Origin: a bacterium
GTDB taxonomy: Bacteria > Chloroflexota > Anaerolineae > Caldilineales > Caldilineaceae
DNA length: 64,000 nt
Assembly: GCA_016124945.1 (NCBI GenBank)
Contig: WGMT01000021.1
Coordinates: 186,001 to 250,000, forward strand
Direction: 5' to 3'
Every line of letters starts with the position of its first letter. The first letter of the stretch is position 1. Made by a program: the position numbers and the translations under genes. Below the pieces are notes generated by a model, which worked only from the letters and a program-made list of their open reading frames with translations, was not told the DNA's origin and did no database searches. Shown here piece after piece: positions 47,392 through 56,207 of the stretch.

Positions 47392-48919
47392 GGTGTGAGT
47401 CGTTGTTGTCTTGGTCAAAGCGCACGTTCCATGGGTTTTGGATGATTGGCCACCCGCTCAGAATCTGGCGGAAGCGTTCTGTTGCTTCCCCGATTTTGAC
47501 ACCGTCGGCGCCGATGAGAAGTTCGCGGATCGTCTTTTCGTGGCTGCTATGTCGCTTCTTGAAGACGGATATGGATTGGTGTACATGGCCGACACCCTCA
47601 AAGTGGCGCAATACAACCACGGCGTCGGAGAGGTAGCTAATGTCGAGCTTGCTGTCGATTTCGTGACCGAGCAGGCCGTGTTGGGCCACAGTGATGATAG
47701 AAAGCACCCCCAGGCGGTTGAGATAGGTGATCAATTCGTGCATCTGCACCAGGATCTCTCTTTCCTGGGCCACGGCGCTGACATAGCCGGTGAGGCTGTC
47801 TACCGCCACGAGAGCAACGTCCTTCTCTTCCACTGTGGAGCGGATGAGGTGGGCAAACTCTGCCGGAGAAACCTCGCCTGCGTTCACCTGATGAAGCAAC
47901 AACCGCCCAGATTCCACGGCAAGCTGCAAATCCATGTTAAGCGCTGCCGAACGGCTCAAAAAGGTTTCGATGCTTTCATCAAAGAGAAAGACGGCCACCC
48001 GCCGTTCCTGGTTTGTGAGCGCGTAGCTATAGAGCGTCACCAAAGTGGTTTTGCCCGTGCCGGCTGCGCCGATCACCAGGCAACTTGTGCCCGATTCAAG
48101 GCCACCGCCCAGCAGGTGATCCAGTTCCTCAATATCCGTCTTTACCTGGGGCCATTCGTGTTTGACGGGCAACTGGGCAGGGCTGACCCCAGAGATTCGC
48201 ATCTGTGGAAAGACGTGAACACCCCCTGTGTGGATCTGCATGTCGTGTAAGCCCATCACAAAGGGCTGGGCGCGCAATTTGACCACCTGAAGGTGGCGGC
48301 GTAGGGTGCTGTGTCCGATTAGGCGTTGATCAAGTTGGATCACGCCGTCGACCAGGTTGTGGATGCCGGTTTGATTTTGATCTTTCACCAGATCGTCCAA
48401 CACCATGACGGTGGCTTCACTGGCCGAAAAGCGCTTCTGGAGCGCCAGCATTTCGTGGCGGTAGCGTAGGGCCGAGCCGGACAGCAAGCGCAAATAGGAA
48501 AGCGCGTCGAGCACCAGCCGGCGTGGACGTAGGCGATCGACGGCTTCAATGACGATGTTGGTGAGTTCGTTGAGTTCAAGATCGGCGCTGTGCAAGAGCA
48601 CTTGTTCCCCTGAGCCGGAGGCGGACTGAATCGCCGAGGCGTTGAGCAGATCCACGCCGTCAAGCGCCCAACCGTGGGATGTGGCGATTTTGTGCAACCA
48701 CTCTGTTGTCTGCGAAAGTGTGATGTAGAGCGCACTTTCACCTTCGGCGACGCCTGAGAGCAGAAACTGTAGCGCCAGCGTCGTCTTCCCCGTACCAGCC
48801 TCCCCCTGAACCAGGTAGGTGCCTCCCCGTGGAAGTCCTCCATTTAGTACGGCATCGAGCCCGGCGACGCCGGTGCTGATTTTCGCCACTGGTTGCGATT
48901 TGATCATGGGATGTTCCAT
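47381..48919 (-). CDS. KaiC-like double-domain RecA ATPase
   Basis: This 512-residue protein has the two KaiC domains. Walker A motifs are GEAGTGKT at residues 39-46 and GAAGTGKT near 285. In true KaiC each domain has a catalytic Glu pair: here the first reads TLSQT (lost), the second FDESI (Asp-Glu, kept). The autophosphorylation Ser-Thr dyad of KaiC aligns with Ser-Tyr in the second domain (DISYLSD). It lies between a response regulator and a PAS kinase on the same strand. It probably acts as an ATP-driven switch in this pathway, not as a full clock; no kaiA or kaiB is in the window. ATG 48907 is an alternative start. Confidence 0.85.
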   Translation of the reverse strand: MEHPMIKSQPVAKISTGVAGLDAVLNGGLPRGGTYLVQGEAGTGKTTLALQFLLSGVAEGESALYITLSQTTEWLHKIATSHGWALDGVDLLNASAIQSASGSGEQVLLHSADLELNELTNIVIEAVDRLRPRRLVLDALSYLRLLSGSALRYRHEMLALQKRFSASEATVMVLDDLVKDQNQTGIHNLVDGVIQLDQRLIGHSTLRRHLQVVKLRAQPFVMGLHDMQIHTGGVHVFPQMRISGVSPAQLPVKHEWPQVKTDIEELDHLLGGGLESGTSCLVIGAAGTGKTTLVTLYSYALTNQERRVAVFLFDESIETFLSRSAALNMDLQLAVESGRLLLHQVNAGEVSPAEFAHLIRSTVEEKDVALVAVDSLTGYVSAVAQEREILVQMHELITYLNRLGVLSIITVAQHGLLGHEIDSKLDISYLSDAVVVLRHFEGVGHVHQSISVFKKRHSSHEKTIRELLIGADGVKIGEATERFRQILSGWPIIQNPWNVRFDQDNNDSHHAD

Positions 48920-48920
48920 G

Positions 48921-48958
48921 TTGTGAGATTGATTGCGAGTTGCGAATTGCGAGTTGTG
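48921..48958. repeat. Short reiterated word between KaiC-like and response regulator genes
   Basis: ATTGCGAGTTGCGAATTGCGAGTTG is built from TTGCGA units. The same word forms one arm of the hairpin at 60293-60347, about 11 kb away. Confidence 0.5.
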
Positions 48959-48993
48959 GACGTAGGTGATTCTTTTGTCTGCCCTGAGCCGGT

Positions 48994-49419
48994 TTACGTC
49001 CTGATAGCCAGCATTTCGTCGATGGCGCTGAGCAGGGCGACGGGGCCTTCGTGTTTGAAGACAAGGCCCGTGGCGCCGGCGTCGGCGGCTTCTTGCCGGT
49101 AGCGTTCGTCGCCATGACCGGTCATGAGCAGCACGGGCAGGTCGGGGGCAATGGCACGTACGCTCATAGAGAACTCAATTCCGCTCATGCCGGGCAACGA
49201 GATGTCGATGAGTACCAGATCCGGCCTGAGCAGTGGCGTCTGTTGTAGCGCTTCTTCGGCGGTAGCGAAGGCGGCGCAGACTTCTATATGATCGTTGCTG
49301 TCGATCAAAAGTCGGCAGGTGTCACGCATGACGGGGTGGTTCTCAACAAGCATAATTCTGCTCTTGCCGGATCTGTTTTCGTCGAGCTTGCTTTGGCCTG
49401 CGGTGCTTTCTGCGGTCAT
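48994..49419 (-). CDS. Single-domain response regulator
   Basis: This 141-residue protein is a receiver domain with no output domain. The phosphoacceptor is Asp72 (LVLIDISLPGMSG), with switch Thr100 (LLMTGHGD) and Lys122. The acidic pair at the start of the domain reads Glu26-Asn27 where Asp-Asp is usual, so metal binding may be weaker. The gene overlaps the upstream kinase stop in an ATGA tetranucleotide. It is encoded between two kinases and next to a KaiC-like protein and may relay phosphate between them or to KaiC. Confidence 0.88.
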   Translation of the reverse strand: MTAESTAGQSKLDENRSGKSRIMLVENHPVMRDTCRLLIDSNDHIEVCAAFATAEEALQQTPLLRPDLVLIDISLPGMSGIEFSMSVRAIAPDLPVLLMTGHGDERYRQEAADAGATGLVFKHEGPVALLSAIDEMLAIRT

Positions 49420-52400
49420 GGGGTTTCCTCCGAAGGTGCGGTAAGCCTACTGTCGCTCAGTGGCACTTGGATGATGGCGCGTGTCCCGATTGCCTGACTC
49501 GAGTGGATGGTGAGATGACCACCGAAGAGTGTCAACCGTTCTTGCATATGGAACAGACCCCCGCCTATCTCGCCGGGTGGTGGTACTTCTATGGCGTTGG
49601 GCGCCAATCCGCTGCCTTTGTCTTCAACTTCGATGGTAAGGATCTCGCCTTGTTGGTGCAGGTAAACGCGTGCTTGATCCACGCCTGCGTGTTTCACAAC
49701 GTTTAGAAGTAGTTCGCGTACGAGGTGAAAGAGCAGGATCCGCATGTCCACTGAGGTGAGCAAGATCGGCGTATCGGCTTCGACCGAGATCTGCAAGTCG
49801 TGTAGCTCTTTCATTTGCGAACCAAGCCATTTAATGGCTTCCACCAGCCCTTCGCCGCGCAGCACTGGCGGGCTGAGGTCGATGGAAAGGGTGCGTGTCA
49901 CCTTGAGACTGCGCTCCAGGATCTCTTTGATCCCCTGCACTACAGTGATACCGATGGGGACATCTCTTGCTTCGAGTGCGTTCTCGAGTACGCGCAATTG
50001 GAACTGTACGGCGAAAAGTAGCTGTTGTAGATCTTCGTGCAACACCATGGAGACGCGCCGTCTTTCGCGCTGTTCTGCCAGGGTCAACTGCGATGCCAAT
50101 ACACGGATCTGGGCTGTACGCTCTTCGATGCGTTCTTCCAACGTTTCGGTGAGCCTGCGCAGATCGTCTTCAACCTGTTTGCGTTCGCTGATGTCATTGA
50201 AGACAACCACACCTGCCGTAATATTGCCTTCGCCGTCGTAGACAGGCGCGGCGCTCACCGACAGCGTACCGATGCTGCCGTCGCCCCGTTCAAAGCGGAT
50301 CTCTCTGTCTTGTGTCACTTCGCCGTGGGCGATGGCGCGAGCCAGTGGCCACTCGTCGGGCGCCAGGGGTGTGCCGTCGCTGTGGAATCCCTTGTAAGCG
50401 CGATAGCCCTCCACTTGATCTGCGTGCAAAAAGGGATGCCGCCAGATTGCCGCAACTTGCTCGTTGCCCAGGATCGTGCGTCCTGTGGGTGCATCGGCGA
50501 TGATGACGCCGGTGGGCAGGTTCTTGAGCACTGCTTCAAAGAGTGCTTTGCTTGCGCGCAACGCTTGTTGCGCCTGTCGGCGCTCGCTAATGTCCAATGC
50601 GGTGGTGATCAAGTGGATCACCTGGCCGGACTCGTCACACACAGGTGTGACTGTGATGTCATAGGTGCGCAGACCATCGCTACGCTGGAAGGCGATGACG
50701 CTACGCTGTTGTTTGCCACCTGCCAGCACCTCGCTCTTGATCTGCATCAGCGCCAGCGATCCGGCGCTTGTATCCAGTTCGTCGTCGCGCTTGCCGATAA
50801 CGTTGCGGCTATCGAAATCGGGATGTGGGTTGAAGATCCATTCATAGCGCAGACCTGTATCGATGCGGGCAAAGACAACGGGCGAATTTTTTAGCGCGTC
50901 GTGATAGCGGTCTTCACTGGCCTGTACAGCAGCCTCGGCTATGCTGCGTTCAATGGCCACCCCTAATACATTTGCCATCGACTGCAAGAAGTTGGCATCA
51001 TGTTCAGTGAAGTTGCGGTGTGCCGTGGTGTGCGCGCCCAAGACACCGTATGGCTGCCTTTTGCCCTGAATCACCACACTAATCCCGCTGACGACACCAT
51101 GATCGGTGAGCAGAGATGGCCCTGAGAAGCGCGTCTCTGTGGCCAGATCACTTACCACCACCGGTGCGTTGTTGTGGAGCGTATACCCTGCCTGGGATCG
51201 TCGATCCACCTCTACCGTTGCTGTTCCTGCCAACCCGTCTTGCCAGCCGATGCCGACTTTGAGCAGAAGTTCTTGTTCTCCGGGGACGAGTTCGAGCACT
51301 TTGCACAGCGGCACATTGAGGGTGCCCACCACCTGCGTTACAGCATGCGCCATCAATTCGGGCAATTCCATCCCCGAAAGTGCCAACAAACCAAGTTCAG
51401 AGACGTCCGCCTGCTGCCGTTCACGGACGAGGATGTCGTTTTGGTAAAGCTTCAACTGGCTGATATCCACCGCGGTGACAACAACGCCGTCGATCTTGTC
51501 TTCTAGAGAGCGGTAGGGCACCAGGCGCACTATGTACCAATTCCCCTGGCGTGATTGGATCTCTTCTTCCACCATGCTCGTCTCTTGCAAGACACGCTCT
51601 GCCAGCGCTACCAGATTGTCGTAAAGGAGCCGGTGCGAAATGTGCGCGAAAGGACGCCCTACGTCGGTGGGAATGAGGTTGAAGATCGATATGGCTTCGG
51701 GCGTATATCTTTGTAGACGCAGCGTTCGATCGAGGAAGAGGGTGGCAATATGTGTGGATGCCATCAGGTTTTGTAGATCGCTGTTGGCATGGATTACTTC
51801 GTCGATCTTCGCTTTCAACTCATTGTTGACGCTGTGCAATTCCTCGTTGGTCGACTGCAATTCTTCTTTGCTTGTCTCCAACTCTTCGGTGGTAGACCAG
51901 AGTTCTTCGTTGGTGGATCGAAGTTCGTTGTTGGATGCCTTTAACTCTTCGGTGGCGGTTTCGTATTCTTCAACCACCGTCTGCATGCGCTGACGGGTAC
52001 GCTGGAGTTCGTCTTCCAGTTGGGCAACGGCGCTGTTGTGATGTTTCTCGTTTTGGACACTTTCTGCAACGGCATGGGCATCCACCGTTTGTGCCGCCGG
52101 TTCAAAGATCACCAGGGCAAGTGGGCCTTCGTACGTTGTGCTCTGCACGGCTTCCACGCGCAACAAGATCGTTTCAATCTCCTCAAGCGGTGAAGGCTCA
52201 CGCAGCGAAAGGGTGATCCGTCGCGGATCGACATGTTCGTTTTTCTGAAAGATGCGGAAGAGCGCGGCGCGTAGTTCTATGCGTAGAGCGCTGTTGATGT
52301 TCTGGAGCAGGTTGTGGCTCGGCTCCCCTTCCGCAGGGTGAAAGTAGCGCCCAACATCTCCGAAAAGATAGCGCACATCGTAGTTGCTGTCTACGAGCAG

Positions 52401-54074
52401 GCTGGGCGGTGCGTAGCGTTGCAGCATCAAATCGCGATGGAGATCGCTTATCGGCACTCGATGTTGTGGCGCTGTGGGTTGTCCGAGTGCAGCGGCTGCG
52501 TCTAGCGAGAGGGGCGGCGCGCTCGGGTACAGCGCCCCTGGGCCGGGGACACGCTGGTAGATGCGCTCTTTCTTGTTGAGAGGCTGGAACCGGTCGCTGC
52601 CGTTGACGGTCTCTGAATTGCCCAGTAAGAGGATTCCTTCATTGTTCAATGCGAAGTGGAAGTTCGCGAGAACGCGCTGTTGCACGGTGCGGTCGAAGTA
52701 GATCATTAAATTGCGGCATGAAATCAGATCAAGCCGCGAAAAAGGCGGATCGGCAATAAGGTTGTGTCGCGTAAAGAGCACGGCATCGCGGATCGATTCG
52801 TTGACGCGGTAGCCATTTTCTTGGCGAGTGAAATGACGGGCCAGCCGTTCCGCCGACACATCCGCCTCAATCGCATCTAAGTAGATTCCGGCACGGGCGC
52901 GGGCTAACGCATCTTCATCCAGATCTGTGGCAAAGATCTGGTAGGTTGTGTTGGGTGGCGCGGCTTCTTCAAGTAGCATAGCCAGCGAGTAGGCTTCCTC
53001 GCCGCCGGCACAACCTGCCACCCAGACCCGTACAGGCTCGTACGAGTCTTTTTCGGCGAAGAGCCTGGGGATCACCTCTTCTGCCAGTGCTGCGAAAGCG
53101 TCGCGATCACGGAAAAAGTTGGTCACAGAGATCAATAGGTCTTTGAATAAGCTGTGGATCTCACTACGCTGTTGGCGTATATAGTCCAGATAAGCATCAA
53201 GCGTAGCCAAACCATTGGCGCGCATACGCCGACTAATTCGGCGTAGAACAGTCGATCTTTTGTAAAAACGGAAATCGTGTTTTGCCTGGGCGCGCACTTC
53301 GGCCAAGATACTCAGCAACAAATCTTCGTTAATTCCGGTCTCATTGATTCCGGTCTCATTGATTCTAGAGATACTGTCGCCGTTGTTCATGCGTGTTAAT
53401 TGAGCCGTCCGTTGCACCGCAACCAGACGGCGTGCGAGTTCCCCGGGCTCTGCAACCACATCGGCCAGCCCCGATTCAATGGCGCTGAGCGGCATACTTG
53501 CATGTATGGCGTTTTCGGGAGATTGGGCCATAACAACCCCACCTCGCTCCTTGATGCTCTTGAGCCCCAGCAGGCCGTCTGTGCCTGCGCCTGATAGGAT
53601 CACACAGATCGCCTGTTCACCTCGATCCTCTGCAAGTGTGTGCAGGAACTCGTCTATCGGCATAAATCGCGGAGACAAGTCTTGGCGCGCGACAACTTGC
53701 AGAATGCCTTCCTCAATGCGCAGGCGCCGACCTGGAGGGATCACATAAATGTGATTCGATTGTACACGGATGGGCTTTGTCACCTGGGAAACAGGCATGG
53801 TGGTGCAATGTTGCAGCACTTCAGCCAGATTGCTGTCGCGATCCGGATTCAAATGTTGCACCACAACGAAGCCCATACCTGATTCAGCCGGCAAATTTGT
53901 AAATAGATCGACCAGTGCAGAAACACTTCCGGCCGACGCGCCGATGCCGACAATGGGTAGATGTCGACCGACATCTTCGTCGCCCACTTCTGTTTCGAGA
54001 CTTGACGTTGGGTTTTTGGGGGGATTCGTTTTGGGATTTGTCTCTGGTTTGGGCCGGCGACTTTGAGAAGGCAT
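49416..54074 (-). CDS. CheB-CheR-PAS-GAF-PAS hybrid sensor kinase
   Basis: This 1,552-residue protein has a CheB methylesterase domain (about 35-220: GIGASAGS, VVQHLNPDRDS, GAGTDGLLGL). A CheR methyltransferase domain follows (about 265-520: NFFRDRDAF, WVAGCAGGEEAYSLAMLLEE). A Glu-rich coiled coil with heptads such as STNEELWSTTEELETSKEE leads to PAS and GAF domains, then two more PAS domains, and a kinase core with His in RRRVSMVLHEDLQQLLFAVQ and HATPase motifs (HLVRELLLNVVKHAG, GGGLFHMQER). CheBR-kinase fusions are sensory hubs and not flagellar parts. It is the first gene of a minus-strand operon with a response regulator, a KaiC-like ATPase and a second kinase. Start ATG 54074, GAGAG upstream. 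Confidence 0.88.
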   Translation of the reverse strand: MPSQSRRPKPETNPKTNPPKNPTSSLETEVGDEDVGRHLPIVGIGASAGSVSALVDLFTNLPAESGMGFVVVQHLNPDRDSNLAEVLQHCTTMPVSQVTKPIRVQSNHIYVIPPGRRLRIEEGILQVVARQDLSPRFMPIDEFLHTLAEDRGEQAICVILSGAGTDGLLGLKSIKERGGVVMAQSPENAIHASMPLSAIESGLADVVAEPGELARRLVAVQRTAQLTRMNNGDSISRINETGINETGINEDLLLSILAEVRAQAKHDFRFYKRSTVLRRISRRMRANGLATLDAYLDYIRQQRSEIHSLFKDLLISVTNFFRDRDAFAALAEEVIPRLFAEKDSYEPVRVWVAGCAGGEEAYSLAMLLEEAAPPNTTYQIFATDLDEDALARARAGIYLDAIEADVSAERLARHFTRQENGYRVNESIRDAVLFTRHNLIADPPFSRLDLISCRNLMIYFDRTVQQRVLANFHFALNNEGILLLGNSETVNGSDRFQPLNKKERIYQRVPGPGALYPSAPPLSLDAAAALGQPTAPQHRVPISDLHRDLMLQRYAPPSLLVDSNYDVRYLFGDVGRYFHPAEGEPSHNLLQNINSALRIELRAALFRIFQKNEHVDPRRITLSLREPSPLEEIETILLRVEAVQSTTYEGPLALVIFEPAAQTVDAHAVAESVQNEKHHNSAVAQLEDELQRTRQRMQTVVEEYETATEELKASNNELRSTNEELWSTTEELETSKEELQSTNEELHSVNNELKAKIDEVIHANSDLQNLMASTHIATLFLDRTLRLQRYTPEAISIFNLIPTDVGRPFAHISHRLLYDNLVALAERVLQETSMVEEEIQSRQGNWYIVRLVPYRSLEDKIDGVVVTAVDISQLKLYQNDILVRERQQADVSELGLLALSGMELPELMAHAVTQVVGTLNVPLCKVLELVPGEQELLLKVGIGWQDGLAGTATVEVDRRSQAGYTLHNNAPVVVSDLATETRFSGPSLLTDHGVVSGISVVIQGKRQPYGVLGAHTTAHRNFTEHDANFLQSMANVLGVAIERSIAEAAVQASEDRYHDALKNSPVVFARIDTGLRYEWIFNPHPDFDSRNVIGKRDDELDTSAGSLALMQIKSEVLAGGKQQRSVIAFQRSDGLRTYDITVTPVCDESGQVIHLITTALDISERRQAQQALRASKALFEAVLKNLPTGVIIADAPTGRTILGNEQVAAIWRHPFLHADQVEGYRAYKGFHSDGTPLAPDEWPLARAIAHGEVTQDREIRFERGDGSIGTLSVSAAPVYDGEGNITAGVVVFNDISERKQVEDDLRRLTETLEERIEERTAQIRVLASQLTLAEQRERRRVSMVLHEDLQQLLFAVQFQLRVLENALEARDVPIGITVVQGIKEILERSLKVTRTLSIDLSPPVLRGEGLVEAIKWLGSQMKELHDLQISVEADTPILLTSVDMRILLFHLVRELLLNVVKHAGVDQARVYLHQQGEILTIEVEDKGSGLAPNAIEVPPPGEIGGGLFHMQERLTLFGGHLTIHSSQAIGTRAIIQVPLSDSRLTAPSEETP

Positions 54075-54120
54075 GCGCTCTCTGGTTTGCTGGATTTAGT
54101 CTAGCGATGTGCACATGAAG

Positions 54121-54153
54121 AAGACGAGAAGTAGCAGCGCTACTTCTCGTCTT
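54121..54153. repeat. Perfect 15-bp hairpin in the leader of the signalling operon
   Basis: AAGACGAGAAGTAGC and its exact complement enclose AGC. It lies 47 bases upstream of the CheB-CheR-kinase start and has no plus-strand gene ahead of it, so it is more likely a leader structure or operator than a terminator. Confidence 0.6.
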
Positions 54154-54548
54154 TCTGCGTCTACTGGGGGGGACGGGGGAGCCTACCCAGTAAACGTAAA
54201 AAACCAATTGTTGGTGTATTTAGGGTAACTGTGGGCTGTGTGAAGCTCAATGGTGGATTGCACTACGAAAAAGTAGGGGGATCCCTACCGCAGCCCGTCT
54301 GCCTGGCACGCCGCAGTTGAAGTAAGGTCACAAAATCACGTCCCCTATCTTCTTCTTTGTAACTCTTTCTAGTTCTTCTCCCTAGACAATGACATATTGA
54401 TGGGTCCTTAATCTTCCCTTACTCTTGCAATGCAGCATCGGGAGCGCTACTCCCCTTTTCGCACAATCAGACTCTATCCTGCACCTTGTTCTGCCAATCC
54501 TTGATTCTCGATGGCCCAGAAAAAAGACGTGTCTTACTGGCTTTTCTC

Positions 54549-54600
54549 TGGCCTTCGTGTCACTTTGTGTGGCTTCGTGGATCAACTACTTCGTGGATCA
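54549..54600. repeat. Degenerate CTTCGTG repeat upstream of hldE
   Basis: CTTCGTGTCA, CTTTGTGTGG, CTTCGTGGATCAA and CTTCGTGGATCAA follow one another with small gaps. The words are the complement of the 10-bp array at 41111-41200. Confidence 0.55.
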
Positions 54601-54646
54601 ATTGCCGGATGGCCTTTAATGATGGACTTTATGCCAGAGAGATCCT

Positions 54647-56206
54647 ATGCAATCTAACCTGTTAGAAAACCTGGTTGCAAACTTTGAAAATACTTCTGTG
54701 TTGATTCTTGGCGAGTCGGTATTAGATAGCTACCTGATGGGCAACACCGACCGCCTTTGCCGAGAAGCGCCCGCGCCCATCATCGATATTGCCGCGCGTC
54801 ACGAAACGCCGGGCGGCGCCGCCCATGCCGCTGTTAACATCGCAACGTTGGGCGGCAACGCCATTTTCTTGAGCATCGTCGGCAATGACGACAATGGTCA
54901 TCTCTTGCGTGAACGGCTTGACCACTATGGTGTCAACACCGAGCACATGGTGGTTGACGGCGATTACCAGACGTTGGTGAAGCAACGCATCAGCGCGGAC
55001 GATCACATTCTCGTTCGCTGTGATCACGGTAGCATCGCGCCCATTCGGCGTGAACTGGAGGCGCGACTTATTGAGCAGTTGGAGATGATCGTGCCCCACT
55101 GCGAGATAATCCTAGTCTCTGACTATGACTATGGCATTCTCACCCCTGCTGTGATCAACTTCCTGGCGCAATTGAGGCCATACTTCGAGGGGGTCGTCGC
55201 CGTGGATTCTAAGCGGTTGCCGCTTTTTAGCCCAGTGCGCCCAACGTTGGTGAAACCCAGTTACGAGCAAGCTATGGATCTGTTGGATCTACCGTCTCTG
55301 CGCGGCAACGCCCGCCTACAACAGATCGAAGCACACAGAGACGAATTGCTGCACCGTACCGGCGCTGCCATCGTCGCCGTAACCCTCGACGTTGATGGTG
55401 CCATGATCTTTGAAGACGGTCGGCCGCCCTACCGCACACAGACGAAGCCCGCCGATCACGCCAACGCCGTCGGCGCAGGGGACACCTACATTGGCACCTT
55501 CGCTCTAGGCCTGGCCGCCGGCGGTCTCACCCATCAGGCCGCTGATCTGGCTGCCTATGCCGGTCAGGTGGTGGTCTCTGAACCAGGCACCACCCCTTGC
55601 CGAGCCGACTTTCTGCTCGATTATCTGCGCCGGGGAGATCTCATTCATCAGAAGCGGGTTGAACGATCCGAACTGGCCGCTTGTGTAGAACGTCATCGTC
55701 GCCAAAATCGGCGAATTGTCTTCACCAATGGCTGTTTCGATATCCTCCATGCCGGGCATGTGCAATATCTGGCCCAGGCCAAGGCGCTGGGCGATGTGCT
55801 CATCGTCGGCGTCAACAGCGACGCAAGCGTCATGCAGCTCAAGGGGCCGGAACGTCCTATTAGCGCATTGGCCGAACGGCTGACCGTGCTGGCCGCGCTG
55901 GAAAAGGTGGATCACGTTGTCTCGTTCAACGAGGAGACGCCGCACGAACTGATCCGCGTGATTCGGCCCGACATCTACGTAAAGGGCGGCGACTACAGCA
56001 AAGAGAGCCTGCCCGAAGCGTCACTGGTGACTGAACTGGGGGGGCGTGTTGAGATCATGCCTTATGTGATGAACCGCTCCACGACACAGATCATCAACCG
56101 CATCCGCCGCAATGTGCGAAAACGTAATGGCCGCTCTGCCTGGGCTGATTCAGCCTACGGCACCGGCGGCGTTGATACGATCCGCTCGACGGGTGAGAGG
56201 CTGTAA
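54647..56206 (+). CDS. hldE: Bifunctional heptose 7-phosphate kinase / heptose 1-phosphate adenylyltransferase (HldE)
   Basis: This 519-residue fusion makes ADP-heptose precursors. The N-terminal PfkB-type kinase (about 1-330) shows ILGESVLDSYLMG, TPGGAAHAAVNIATLGG and the catalytic NAVGAGDTYIGTF. The C-terminal nucleotidyltransferase (about 365-500) has VFTNGCFDILHAGHVQYL with the HxGH motif and GVNSDASVMQLKG. AGAGAG precedes the ATG. The gene overlaps closely with the next glycosyltransferase gene (1-base gap) and starts a locus that also holds two GT9 enzymes and gmhB, a coherent ADP-heptose/glycan set. gmhA is not in the window. Confidence 0.92.
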   Translation: MQSNLLENLVANFENTSVLILGESVLDSYLMGNTDRLCREAPAPIIDIAARHETPGGAAHAAVNIATLGGNAIFLSIVGNDDNGHLLRERLDHYGVNTEHMVVDGDYQTLVKQRISADDHILVRCDHGSIAPIRRELEARLIEQLEMIVPHCEIILVSDYDYGILTPAVINFLAQLRPYFEGVVAVDSKRLPLFSPVRPTLVKPSYEQAMDLLDLPSLRGNARLQQIEAHRDELLHRTGAAIVAVTLDVDGAMIFEDGRPPYRTQTKPADHANAVGAGDTYIGTFALGLAAGGLTHQAADLAAYAGQVVVSEPGTTPCRADFLLDYLRRGDLIHQKRVERSELAACVERHRRQNRRIVFTNGCFDILHAGHVQYLAQAKALGDVLIVGVNSDASVMQLKGPERPISALAERLTVLAALEKVDHVVSFNEETPHELIRVIRPDIYVKGGDYSKESLPEASLVTELGGRVEIMPYVMNRSTTQIINRIRRNVRKRNGRSAWADSAYGTGGVDTIRSTGERL

Positions 56207-56207
56207 G

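Larger units (their letters stand above)
54075..54646. other. Divergent intergenic region between the signalling operon and hldE
   Basis: This 572-base region contains no credible gene. It holds a perfect 15-bp hairpin at 54121-54153 in the leader of the signalling operon and a cluster of CTTCGTGT/CTTCGTGGATC words at 54549-54600 near the hldE start. No strong promoter hexamers were recognised. Confidence 0.5.

Noticed and set aside
48994..49419. Full NarL-type regulator
   Set aside because: The frame ends after the receiver domain; no helix-turn-helix follows.
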